Positions 16,768 to 24,494 of a stretch of DNA of 40,249 bases are shown piece by piece (within the stretch, counting starts at the first letter, position 1; each line of letters opens with the position of its first letter). The stretch is from the NCBI GenBank assembly GCA_012729755.1, contig JAAYCN010000121.1, positions 1 through 40,249 of the forward strand. Reading direction: 5' to 3'. The position numbers were made by a program, and so were the translations under genes. Origin of the DNA: Chloroflexota bacterium (lineage in GTDB: Bacteria > Chloroflexota > Anaerolineae > Anaerolineales > Anaerolineaceae). The notes beneath the pieces are model-generated. The model was not told the DNA's origin. It saw only the letters and a list, made by a program, of their open reading frames with translations, and made no database searches.

Positions 16768-17988
16768 ATGAAAATCGCGGTGATTGGGGCGGGGGCAAGC
16801 GGGATAATGGCGGCGCTGATGGCTGCGCGCAGCCAAAATCATGAAATCGTGCTGTTTGAGCGTAATGAGCGGGTGGGCAGGAAGCTGCTGGTAACGGGCA
16901 GCGGGCGCTGCAATGTCACCAACAGCGGGGTTTCCGCGGAGCGCTATGCCTGCGATGACAAGGCCTGGATGAAGCGATTTTTGGATCTGTGGGGGGTGGG
17001 GGAGCTTGAAGAAGTGTTGCGGAAACTGGGTCTTCCGCTCAAAGCGACGGATGACGGCTGGTATTATCCGCTGTCGGAATCGGCGCACGCGGTGGTCAGT
17101 ATTCTTGAGCATCGGCTGAGGTTGGCGGGGGTAAAGCTGCGCGTAGCCACAACCGTTAAAGAGATCAAAGCTCAGGCCAATGGGGAAGAGGAGTTTGAAG
17201 TTGCCTGGCAGAGCGCGGATGGGTTATTTCGTGAACGCTTTGACCGGGTGGTGCTAGCGGCTGGCGGAAAAGCTTATCCGGATCTGGGATCGAAGGGCGA
17301 GCTTTTTGACGCTCTTGGGGCGCTTGGGCATCAAATCAGGCCGCTGATTCCGGCTCTTGGGCCTGTTTATGTCAAATTGGGTGATTTCGCAGCATTGAAG
17401 GGTCAGCGATTTGACGCGCGGGTGGCGATCTACAGCCAAGAACGCTGTCTTGGGCAGGCTGAGGGGAATGTGATCGTCACCGAACGAGGTTTTAATGGCC
17501 CGGGGGTGATGGATCTGAGCCACCTGGTTGGTCTGCACGCGAAAGAGGCGCTGACCTTGGCGGTAACTTTCCCATTTTTGCAGTCAAAGACTTTTCACGA
17601 GCTGGCTGGCTTGACGGGGCAGAACCTTGGGAGTTTGTTGGCTGGCTGGCTGCCTCCGAAAATCGCCGAGCGGCTGATCAGGCGGGCGGGGTTTAGCCTT
17701 GCGGAGCCTCCTGGGCAGGAATCGCTTAAACATTTAATTGCACAGTCCAATTTGGTTTTTCCCATTATCGGAACAGGTGATTTTAGCCGATCGCAGGTCA
17801 CCGTGGGGGGCGTTCCGGTGGGGGAAGTGTCAGCGGAGACATTTGAGTCGCGCCTGGCGCCAGGTTTGTATCTGGTGGGCGAAACGTTGGACGTGGCTGG
17901 GCCTTGCGGCGGATTCAACCTTCATTTCGCGTTTGGCAGCGGTTATCTCGCGGGCGCTTATCTTGCCCGTTTAAATCAACCTTATTAA
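16768..17988 (+). CDS. BaiN/HI0933-family NAD(P)/FAD-dependent oxidoreductase
   Basis: The 406-residue flavoprotein starts with the FAD-binding Rossmann motif IAVIGAGASGIMAALMAA and the family signature RVGRKLLVTGSGRCNVTN near residue 35. VVLAAGGKAYPDLGS near residue 160 and the C-terminal GETLDVAGPCGGFNLHFAFGSG are also diagnostic of the HI0933 group. Members include BaiN of bile-acid-transforming clostridia; most have unknown substrates. It is probably leaderless and is followed after 14 bases by tryptophanase, so the two are co-transcribed. A role linked to indole or aromatic amino acid metabolism is possible from this pairing but is only an inference. Confidence 0.88.
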   Translation: MKIAVIGAGASGIMAALMAARSQNHEIVLFERNERVGRKLLVTGSGRCNVTNSGVSAERYACDDKAWMKRFLDLWGVGELEEVLRKLGLPLKATDDGWYYPLSESAHAVVSILEHRLRLAGVKLRVATTVKEIKAQANGEEEFEVAWQSADGLFRERFDRVVLAAGGKAYPDLGSKGELFDALGALGHQIRPLIPALGPVYVKLGDFAALKGQRFDARVAIYSQERCLGQAEGNVIVTERGFNGPGVMDLSHLVGLHAKEALTLAVTFPFLQSKTFHELAGLTGQNLGSLLAGWLPPKIAERLIRRAGFSLAEPPGQESLKHLIAQSNLVFPIIGTGDFSRSQVTVGGVPVGEVSAETFESRLAPGLYLVGETLDVAGPCGGFNLHFAFGSGYLAGAYLARLNQPY

Positions 17989-18002
17989 TTAAAGGAGACT
18001 GA

Positions 18003-19382
18003 ATGACCATTCCGTTTATTGAACCCTTCCGTATCAAAGTCGTTGAAAAAGTGCGCATGACCACACGCGAAGAAAGGGTTGCCGCGCTCAGGGCGGCTCA
18101 TTACAACCTGTTCGCTGTGCGAGGTGAAGATGTCTTCATCGACCTGCTGACTGACTCAGGTACCGGTGCGATGAGCGACGAGCAGTGGGCTGGGATGATG
18201 CACGGGGATGAGTCTTACGCCGGCGCAAAATCTTATTATCACTTTGAGCAGGCTATCCAGAACATTTTGGGCTTCCCTTACGTTCTCCCTACTCATCAGG
18301 GACGGGCGGCGGAGGGCATGCTGTTTAAGTCGCTGGTTAAAGCTGGGCAAACCGTGCCAAATAACCGCCATTTTGACACGACGATGGGCAATTTGCAGGT
18401 GCTTGGCGCGAACCCGGTCGATATTCCGGTGGCAGAATCAGCGGATTCTGAAGTTGAACTGCCGTTCAAAGGCAATATGGACTTAGAAGGACTTGAAGCG
18501 CTGATTAAAAAGACAGGCGTTGAGAATATTCCGCTGGGCATGCTCACGATTACCAATAATTCAGCTGCGGGTCAACCGGTTTCGATGGATAATATCCGCG
18601 CCACGGCTGAAATCTATCACCGTTACGGCATCCCATTCTTCATCGACGCCTGCCGTTTTGGGGAGAACGCCTGGTTTATCAAACTGCGCGACCCGAAATA
18701 TAAGAACACGCCGGTGCGCGAGATTGTGCGCGAGATGTTCTCATACGCGGATGGCTGCACAATGAGCGCCAAGAAAGACGGCATGGTGAATATCGGCGGC
18801 TTTATCGCTTTCAGAGACCCGGAACTCAAGGGGCAAATAGGCGCGAATCTGATCGTACATGAGGGCTTTTTGACCTATGGCGGGCTGGCGGGCCGCGACC
18901 TGGAAGCGCTGGCAATTGGCCTAAACGAAGTGGTTGACGAGGATTATTTGAATTATCGCGAATCTCATACCCGCTATTTGGGCGAAGTTTTGAGCGCGGC
19001 AGGGATGCCGGTTTATAAGCCCACTGGAGGTCATGCGGTGTATGTCGACGCGGGAAAGGCCTTCCCGGGTATTCCCAAGCGGCAGTTCCCTGCGGTGGGG
19101 CTGGCGAACGCGTTGTATATCACCGGCGGGATCAGAACGGTGGAAATCGGCAGTCTGATGTTTGAACACGCTGACCCGGAAACGGGTGAGTTGATGCTGG
19201 CGCCTCTGGAACTGGTGAGGTTCGCCATCCCGAGACGGGTATACACGCGCAGCCATCTCGACTATATCGGCGAGGCCGCGGCGGAATGCATGAAGCGCCC
19301 TGAACTGGTAAAAGGGCTGAGGGTGACCTGGGCGCCGAAGGTGCTGCGTCACTTCATGGCGCAGTTGGAAGAAATCGAGTAG
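18003..19382 (+). CDS. tnaA: tryptophanase (tryptophan indole-lyase)
   Basis: This PLP enzyme splits tryptophan into indole, pyruvate and ammonia. The 459-residue protein matches the beta-eliminating lyase family throughout: EPFRIKVVEKVRMT, LLTDSGTGAMSDEQWAGMM, PTHQGRAAEG, and the PLP-lysine segment MSAKKDGMVNIGGF (lysines 257-258). Two features separate it from tyrosine phenol-lyase. It has FDTTMGN, where E. coli TnaA has FDTTRGH with the substrate Asp137. It also has RTVEIGS, where TnaA has RAVEIGS and phenol-lyase has SMERG. AAGGAG before ATG 18003 is a strong site. No tnaC-like leader exists; it is instead the second gene behind the flavoprotein. Indole could be a signal or a fermentation product. 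Confidence 0.88.
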   Translation: MTIPFIEPFRIKVVEKVRMTTREERVAALRAAHYNLFAVRGEDVFIDLLTDSGTGAMSDEQWAGMMHGDESYAGAKSYYHFEQAIQNILGFPYVLPTHQGRAAEGMLFKSLVKAGQTVPNNRHFDTTMGNLQVLGANPVDIPVAESADSEVELPFKGNMDLEGLEALIKKTGVENIPLGMLTITNNSAAGQPVSMDNIRATAEIYHRYGIPFFIDACRFGENAWFIKLRDPKYKNTPVREIVREMFSYADGCTMSAKKDGMVNIGGFIAFRDPELKGQIGANLIVHEGFLTYGGLAGRDLEALAIGLNEVVDEDYLNYRESHTRYLGEVLSAAGMPVYKPTGGHAVYVDAGKAFPGIPKRQFPAVGLANALYITGGIRTVEIGSLMFEHADPETGELMLAPLELVRFAIPRRVYTRSHLDYIGEAAAECMKRPELVKGLRVTWAPKVLRHFMAQLEEIE

Positions 19383-19409
19383 CCGGCAAGAAATCTTGAA
19401 TCATGTTTG

Positions 19410-19440
19410 AAGCCCCTGGCTTTGCTGTCGGGGGCTTTTA
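19410..19440 (+). terminator. intrinsic terminator after tryptophanase
   Basis: AAGCCCC (19410-19416) pairs with GGGGCTT (19431-19437), followed by TTTTA, 28 bases after the stop. Confidence 0.8.
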
Positions 19441-19553
19441 AGATGGGCAGGGGCCTGGAAGCCAGGCAATGGCAAAGAGGCAGGCTGTTGGCATGATAAT
19501 AACCGTGGGCAGGTCATTGTTGAGAGAGGCAGGGTAAAATTGAAGGAGTTGTT

Positions 19554-19616
19554 TTGACTGACCAGATTGTTGGCGGAAAGGTCAAGCCGCCATGGGGAGG
19601 AAGTAAATGCCATTAA
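19554..19616 (+). other. possible 20-codon upstream reading frame overlapping the macrodomain start
   Basis: AAGGAG (19543-19548) lies five bases before TTG 19554. The frame encodes about 20 residues (TDQIVGGKVKPPWGGSKCH after the start) and stops at TAA 19614-19616, eight codon positions into the overlap with ATG 19607. Such an arrangement could couple translation, but the peptide may be meaningless. Confidence 0.2.
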
Positions 19617-20605
19617 CGCTCATTCGCCAGAATATCGTTAAAATGCGGGTGGACGCGATTGTCAACGCCGCTAATACGGACCTTGTGATGGGTGGGGGAG
19701 TGTCTGGGGCGATTTTCAATGCCGCCGGGCCTGAGCAGATGCAGGCGGCTTGTGATCAGCTGGCCCCGATCCGTACCGGCGAGGCTGTGATTACTCCCGG
19801 TTTCAGCCTGCCTGCTAAATTTGTGATTCATACCGCAGGCCCTATTTATCGAGACGGCAAGCAGGGTGAAAAAGAGCTGCTGACTGCCTGTTATGTCAAC
19901 GCGCTGAAGCGGGCGGTTGAGAATGATTGCGAAAGCGTGGCGTTTCCATTAATCTCCAGCGGTATTTACGGTTATCCAAAGGCGCAAGCCATGGAGGTCG
20001 CCCGCGAAACGATCCGGGACTTTCTGAGTGATCATGAGATGGACATCTTTCTGGTGCTGTTTGACCGTTCCTCTTATGCGATCAGCGAAAAGCTTCTCGG
20101 AGAGGTGAGGGCGTTCATCAGCGATTCGCAGGTTGACTATCTGATGGATCGATATGATCGGGGTCGTCAACAGGTTTTTGAGGAAGCATTAGAGATGAGG
20201 CCGAGCCAGGCTTATCAACCCCGAAAAACCACCTCTCAGGGGTTGGAAGAGGTCGTGGGCAGGCTGGATGAGCCGTTTTCGACAACCCTGCTGAGGCTGA
20301 TTGACGCCAAGGGTAAAACCGATGTGGAAGTCTATAAGCGCGCCAATATCGACCGCAAGCTCTTTTCGAAGATCCGCAGCAACGAGGGCTACATGCCCAG
20401 TAAACGCACTGTGATCGCGCTGGCGATTGGCCTCGGGCTGGACCTGGCTGAAACATCGGACCTGTTAGAAAGGGCGGGGTACGCGCTTTCGAAAAGCCAG
20501 CTGTTTGATGTGATTATTCGCTATTTCATCAGCAAGGGTAAATATAATATTTTCGAAATCAACGAGGTTTTGTTTAATTACGACCAACCCCTGCTGGGGG
20601 GATGA
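19607..20605 (+). CDS. macrodomain protein with a C-terminal helical, HTH-like domain
   Basis: The first 170 of 332 residues form a macrodomain that binds or removes ADP-ribose. It shows DAIVNAANTDLVMGGGVSGAI (the two Asn and glycine loop), the strand FVIHTAGPIY, and the distal loop PLISSGIYGYPKAQA. The C-terminal 110 residues (SKIRSNEGYMPSKRTVIALAIGLGLDLAETSDLLERAGY) resemble a lambda-repressor-type helix-turn-helix, which is seen on many bacterial macrodomain proteins. GGGGAGGAAG before ATG 19607 is a strong site. A von Willebrand A protein follows after 135 bases. Roles in reversing protein or RNA ADP-ribosylation, perhaps with transcriptional control, are plausible; no ADP-ribosyltransferase lies nearby. 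Confidence 0.85.
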   Translation: MPLTLIRQNIVKMRVDAIVNAANTDLVMGGGVSGAIFNAAGPEQMQAACDQLAPIRTGEAVITPGFSLPAKFVIHTAGPIYRDGKQGEKELLTACYVNALKRAVENDCESVAFPLISSGIYGYPKAQAMEVARETIRDFLSDHEMDIFLVLFDRSSYAISEKLLGEVRAFISDSQVDYLMDRYDRGRQQVFEEALEMRPSQAYQPRKTTSQGLEEVVGRLDEPFSTTLLRLIDAKGKTDVEVYKRANIDRKLFSKIRSNEGYMPSKRTVIALAIGLGLDLAETSDLLERAGYALSKSQLFDVIIRYFISKGKYNIFEINEVLFNYDQPLLGG

Positions 20606-20635
20606 CTTTCGGATTCCGCTTTGATTTTTAAATCG

Positions 20636-20680
20636 CTGCCTGTGACCCGCAGGCAGATTATTTGTCGCCTGGCAGGCGAC
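20636..20680. repeat. two adjacent hairpins between the macrodomain and VWA genes
   Basis: CTGCCTG (20636-20642) pairs with CAGGCAG (20650-20656), and GTCGCCTG (20664-20671) pairs with CAGGCGAC (20673-20680). Both stems share the CCTG/CAGG core. No T-tract follows. They may trim expression of the second gene or be a small repeat element. Confidence 0.5.
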
Positions 20681-20740
20681 CATTTCACTTTCGGTAAATG
20701 CTATCTTATGGGCATGAAACAAACCAAAGAGGATGACGAA

Positions 20741-21397
20741 ATGAAAAAGGGATTAACGGAATTAGTTTTTATTCTGGATCGCAGCGGGTCAATGGGCGGT
20801 TTGGAAACGGATACGATCGGCGGCTACAACGCGATGCTGGCTAAACAACAAGCCATGGAGGGGGAGTGTTTTATGACTACCATCTTATTTGACGATCGAT
20901 ATGAGCTGCTGCATGACCGCATTGACATTCGCGGCGTCAGCCCGATCAGCAGCAAAGAGTATTATGTGAGAGGTTCCACGGCGCTGCTTGACGCGGTCGG
21001 CAGAACACTCCGCAAGATTGAAAATGTGCAGGCGCATACGGCTGAGGAGTTTCGTTCTGAGAAGGTGATGGTGGTGATCATCACTGATGGCTACGAAAAC
21101 GCCAGCCGGGAGTTTTCGCAAGCGCAGGTGAAGGAGATGATCGCAAGCCACAAGACAAAAGACCAATGGGAGTTTGTCTTTTTGGGCGCCAATATCGACG
21201 CGGTTGAGGTGGCGGGCGGTTTTGGCATCGCGGCTGACCGAGCGCAGACTTATCACGCTGACAAACAAGGAGTCGCCCTGAACTTTCGGGTGGTGAGCAA
21301 TACTGTCAGCAGATTCCGCAGCGGTGAGGCAATAGACGCTTGTTGGAAGGAAGAAATCGAGAAAGATTACAGGAACCGTGGCGGCAACCCCGGCTAA
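20741..21397 (+). CDS. von Willebrand factor A domain protein, TerY-like size
   Basis: The 218-residue protein is a single VWA domain. The metal-ion-dependent adhesion site is complete: FILDRSGSMGG at residues 9-19 (DxSxS), the Thr in VRGSTALLDAVG, and the late Asp in VVIITDGYENAS. It binds protein partners through a divalent metal. I chose ATG 20741, which has AGAGG upstream and begins right before the domain (KKGLTELVFIL); ATG 20714 would add nine residues. Cytoplasmic: no signal peptide or membrane span. Together with the macrodomain gene it recalls the vWA and macrodomain genes found around tellurium-resistance (ter) loci, but no TerD protein is present here. Confidence 0.8.
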   Translation: MKKGLTELVFILDRSGSMGGLETDTIGGYNAMLAKQQAMEGECFMTTILFDDRYELLHDRIDIRGVSPISSKEYYVRGSTALLDAVGRTLRKIENVQAHTAEEFRSEKVMVVIITDGYENASREFSQAQVKEMIASHKTKDQWEFVFLGANIDAVEVAGGFGIAADRAQTYHADKQGVALNFRVVSNTVSRFRSGEAIDACWKEEIEKDYRNRGGNPG

Positions 21398-21405
21398 ATA
21401 TCGCC

Positions 21406-21443
21406 CGTCCTGCCCAATGTTCCACCGGGCAGGACGAGTTTTT
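21406..21443 (+). terminator. intrinsic terminator after the VWA gene
   Basis: CGTCCTGCCC (21406-21415) pairs perfectly with GGGCAGGACG (21427-21436), a ten-pair stem followed by AGTTTTT. Confidence 0.9.
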
Positions 21444-21493
21444 AATTCCTTTCGAAGGAGAAATCTGCCAATCTGGGCAGTGTGACAGGCAGT

Positions 21494-21553
21494 GTTGGGT
21501 TGCGCTCCGAGAATTTGATAGTCGATGAAGGCGCTGGGTCGCTCCATCCAACC
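21494..21553. repeat. dispersed GTTGGGT palindromic repeat, copy 2
   Basis: GTTGGGTTGCGCTCCGAGA at the left and GGTCGCTCCATCCAACC at the right match the two arms of copy 1, with one change (ATCCAAC for ACCCAAC). It sits between the VWA terminator and the UDP-glucose dehydrogenase gene. Confidence 0.65.
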
Positions 21554-21654
21554 TGCGTGTCTGGGCCGCCTGATTGGGACGCGCATCTCAACTCGTTTTC
21601 ACGGTAAAATAGACCAATCAACCCGCTCAGTGGGAAACTTGAAAGGTTAAATTT

Positions 21655-23010
21655 ATGCGCGTACTCATCATTGGAACTGGTTATGTCGGGCTCAACACGG
21701 GCGTCATGCTGGCTTATCTCGGCAACGAGGTAACCTGCATTGACGTTAATGCTGAAAAAATAAAACTGCTGCAGGCAGGCATCGCGCCGTTTTATGAGCC
21801 TCACCTTGAAGAAATGTTCGCGCTGGCGAAGGACAAGATCAGTTTCACAGACAATTACGAAGCCGCTCAAATTGGTGAGAAGGATGTCATTTTCATCGCT
21901 GTGGGGACTCCCTCTTTGCCGGATGGCTCTGCTAATCTCGAGTATGTTCGTCAGGCAGCTGAATCAATCGCTGAGAAACTTTCGGATAAGTTTACGGTGG
22001 TGGTCAACAAGTCTACCGTGCCGATTGGCTCGGGCAACTGGGTCGGCGCGATTATCAAGACACATTATGAAAAGACACATGGCAAGAAAGCGAACGGTTT
22101 ATTCGCTGTGGTCTCGAACCCTGAGTTTCTCAAACAAGGCGCGGCCCTGCATGACTCACTGTATCCGGATCGGGTGGTGATCGGCAGTGAAAATGAGCAC
22201 GGCCTGGATGTTTTGCGGGAGCTGTTTGGTCCGGTGCTGCGGCAGGATTTTGAGGCTCCAGCCTGCCTGCCTCGCCCAGAGGGGCTGAAAGAGGTTCCGT
22301 TGTTGGCGTGTGACCTGACCTCGGCTGAGGTGATTAAATATGCGGCTAACGCCTTTTTGGCGCTGAAGATCTCTTATATTAATGAAATCGCGCGGCTGAC
22401 CGCCAAGGTCGGCGCGGACGCGCAGATGGTCGCGAAGGGAATCGGGCTCGACAACCGTATTGGCCCACGCTTTTTGAACCCAGGCATTGGCTGGGGCGGT
22501 TCCTGTTTTGGTAAGGATACCGCCGCGCTGGTAGCCACCGCGCGCGAATATCAGCTTGAGATGCCGATCGTGCAGGCAGCGCGCGACGTCAACTACGGTC
22601 AGCGCAGCTGGGTGGTGGACGCGCTGCAGGAACAGTTAAAGATCCTCAAAGGCCGCCGGGTAGCCTTGCTCGGTTTCAGCTTCAAACCTGAAACTGACGA
22701 CCTGAGAGACGCGCCATCGCTTGATATTGCCCGCCTGTTAATCCAGCGCGGCGCGATTGTCAGAGCGCATGACCCCATCGCACTGGATAACGCGCGGCGA
22801 CAATACCCGGATATGGGCGTCACGTATTGCCAGGAGGTTGAAGATGCGCTGGATGAGGCTGAGGCGATTGTTTTGGTGACCGAATGGCCTTATTATCGTA
22901 CACTGAACTGGAGCAAGATCCCTCCGGTGGTGCTGGTGGACGGCCGCAACTACCTCGACGATAAGGCTTTGAGAGCCTTAGGCTTTACGGTGATTGGGGT
23001 AGGACGTTAA
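21655..23010 (+). CDS. ugd: UDP-glucose 6-dehydrogenase
   Basis: The enzyme oxidises UDP-glucose to UDP-glucuronate with two NAD+, a precursor for capsule and other envelope polysaccharides. The 451-residue protein has the NAD-binding VLIIGTGYVGLNTGVMLAYLG, the strand NKSTVPIGSGNW, the central helix AEVIKYAANAFLALKISYINE, the catalytic cysteine loop NPGIGWGGSCFGKDT (Cys284) and the C-terminal GFSFKPETDDLRDAPS. GDP-mannose dehydrogenase is the alternative; the GGSCFGKD loop and overall pattern favour the UDP-glucose type. AAAGG before ATG 21655 is adequate. It is a single-gene unit, flanked by a repeat on the left and a hairpin on the right. Confidence 0.9.
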   Translation: MRVLIIGTGYVGLNTGVMLAYLGNEVTCIDVNAEKIKLLQAGIAPFYEPHLEEMFALAKDKISFTDNYEAAQIGEKDVIFIAVGTPSLPDGSANLEYVRQAAESIAEKLSDKFTVVVNKSTVPIGSGNWVGAIIKTHYEKTHGKKANGLFAVVSNPEFLKQGAALHDSLYPDRVVIGSENEHGLDVLRELFGPVLRQDFEAPACLPRPEGLKEVPLLACDLTSAEVIKYAANAFLALKISYINEIARLTAKVGADAQMVAKGIGLDNRIGPRFLNPGIGWGGSCFGKDTAALVATAREYQLEMPIVQAARDVNYGQRSWVVDALQEQLKILKGRRVALLGFSFKPETDDLRDAPSLDIARLLIQRGAIVRAHDPIALDNARRQYPDMGVTYCQEVEDALDEAEAIVLVTEWPYYRTLNWSKIPPVVLVDGRNYLDDKALRALGFTVIGVGR

Positions 23011-23100
23011 CCTGCGGTAAGGCCAGAAGCGATGGCATCCGGGCTAAAGCTGAGGAAGATGCCGCGGTGAAGACAGCCATGGGATGATTGATCGATACAG

Positions 23101-23124
23101 AGGCGGTGGGCATGCCCACCGCCT
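23101..23124 (+). terminator. perfect 24-base palindrome downstream of ugd
   Basis: AGGCGGTGGGCA at 23101-23112 mirrors TGCCCACCGCCT at 23113-23124. It would form a ten-pair stem with a CATG loop. The following sequence GAAGTTTAA has only a short T run, so it is probably a weak terminator or 3' end hairpin. The rest of 23011-23321 shows nothing else I can name. Confidence 0.5.
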
Positions 23125-23321
23125 GAAGTTTAAGGCAAGATGTTCTAAGCTCGCGGGGGTGTGCTTTCTTGTTAGTTCGTGCGGCGTGAAAGCCTTTTTC
23201 GCTAACTTCATTGTTCAAATTAAATTTGACGGCAAGCAAAAGCGCGGCGATTTATTAATGAATGCGGTCAAAACCTCCTTGGCTGGGCAATTTTGACGGT
23301 ATGGATGAAGAAATTAGGAGC

Positions 23322-23363
23322 AAAATTATTACTTATGAGAAGGTTACTTCTCGATAGTAATAA
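23322..23363 (-). terminator. intrinsic terminator of the glycerate kinase operon
   Basis: On the minus strand TTATTACT, ATC, GAGAAG pair back with CTTCTC, ATA, AGTAATAA around a TAAC loop, and the stem runs into TTTTG (plus 23325-23321). It follows the glycerate kinase stop at 23376 by 13 bases. Confidence 0.75.
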
Positions 23364-23375
23364 GAGCGGGGAAGT

Positions 23376-24494
23376 CTAATGATTTTCGAAATATTTTCGA
23401 GCGGCTAACCGGAGGTTGCCGCCTGCCCCAGCCAGAGCCTGGTTCAGGCTCTGGCTGGGCGGTGTGATGCTGATCATTTCTTTTACGCCATGCTTGAGGA
23501 GCGCCGCGGCATTCGGCGCGATCGACCCGCTGAGCAGCAGCAGCGGCACGCCAGCCGCTTCACAGCGTCTGGCAATCGCCGATATTGCCTTACCCATGGC
23601 GCTTTGAGCGTCTGTGCGGCCTTCTCCTGAAATTACCAGGTCTGTTCCCAGCAATTGTTGATCAAAATTTGCCAGATCGAGCACAAAATCGATGCCGCTG
23701 GTCAATTGGGCGCCAAAATAAGCCAGAAACGGCAGGGCGAAGCCACCCGCGGCTCCCACACCTGGCTGATTTCGCCAATCTTTGACGCGATCAGCTTTAA
23801 TGACATCCGCCAGATGCGCCAGGCCGCGGTCTAATTGCCGCACCTGATCGGCACTGGCGCCTTTTTGCGGACCATAGATATGACTGGCGCCAGTCTGACC
23901 GCAGAGCGGATTTTTAACGTCACTCAAAAAGATAATCTGGCTGTGGCGAGTTTTCGCGAAGCGTGTGGACTGGCGGACGCTGGACACGTCGATCAGCTTA
24001 GCTGCCTCGCGGACGATCTCACCATGCTGGTCTGTAAATTCGAGACCCAAGGCGAGGGCTGCCCCCACCCCACCGTCGTTGGTCGCGCTGCCGCCAAGGC
24101 CGACATAAATGGGGTCAAGACCACGTTGAACTGCGTTGCTGATCAGCTCACCGACGCCATAGGTGGTGGCGCGCATAATATCACGTTCCCCCTCCCCTAC
24201 CAGCGGCAGGCCAGCCGCAGCCGCCATCTCAATCACCGCGGAGCCATCCGGCAATTCGCCATAAACCGCGTCGACAGGGCGCATCATTGGATTGTGAACC
24301 TGGAGGAAATGACGCTGGCCGCCTTTGAAGGCAAGGACGGCTTCTACCAAGCCTTCCCCACCATCCGCGATGGGGAGTTGAATGACCTCCGCCTGAGGGA
24401 ATGCCCGCGAGGCTTCTTCGGCGATGATGCGGGCTGCCTGGATGGCGCTCAAGGAACCTTTGAATGAATCTGGGGCGATGAGGATTTTTTTCAT
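23376..24494 (-). CDS. glycerate 2-kinase (GlxK/GarK type)
   Basis: This 372-residue enzyme phosphorylates D-glycerate, feeding glyoxylate or serine-derived carbon into glycolysis. Family signatures are PDSFKGSLSAIQAA at the N-terminus, PIADGGEGLVEA, the glycine loop VGLGGSATNDGGVGAALALG near residue 130, and the C-terminal VISGEGRTDAQSAMGKA. I chose the ATG at 24494, which starts with KKILIAPDSFKGS and overlaps the stop of the upstream MerR-like gene as ATGA; an upstream in-frame start would add 21 unrelated residues. The coupling suggests the regulator responds to glycerate or a related metabolite. Confidence 0.9.
   Translation of the reverse strand: MKKILIAPDSFKGSLSAIQAARIIAEEASRAFPQAEVIQLPIADGGEGLVEAVLAFKGGQRHFLQVHNPMMRPVDAVYGELPDGSAVIEMAAAAGLPLVGEGERDIMRATTYGVGELISNAVQRGLDPIYVGLGGSATNDGGVGAALALGLEFTDQHGEIVREAAKLIDVSSVRQSTRFAKTRHSQIIFLSDVKNPLCGQTGASHIYGPQKGASADQVRQLDRGLAHLADVIKADRVKDWRNQPGVGAAGGFALPFLAYFGAQLTSGIDFVLDLANFDQQLLGTDLVISGEGRTDAQSAMGKAISAIARRCEAAGVPLLLLSGSIAPNAAALLKHGVKEMISITPPSQSLNQALAGAGGNLRLAARKYFENH

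Noticed and set aside
18003-19382. Tyrosine phenol-lyase instead of tryptophanase
   Set aside because: The substrate loop reads VEIGS rather than the MERG of phenol-lyases, and FDTT matches tryptophanase.
23084-23296. 70-codon plus-strand frame between ugd and glycerate kinase
   Set aside because: It begins beside a perfect 24-base palindrome, lacks a ribosome binding site and matches no recognisable family.
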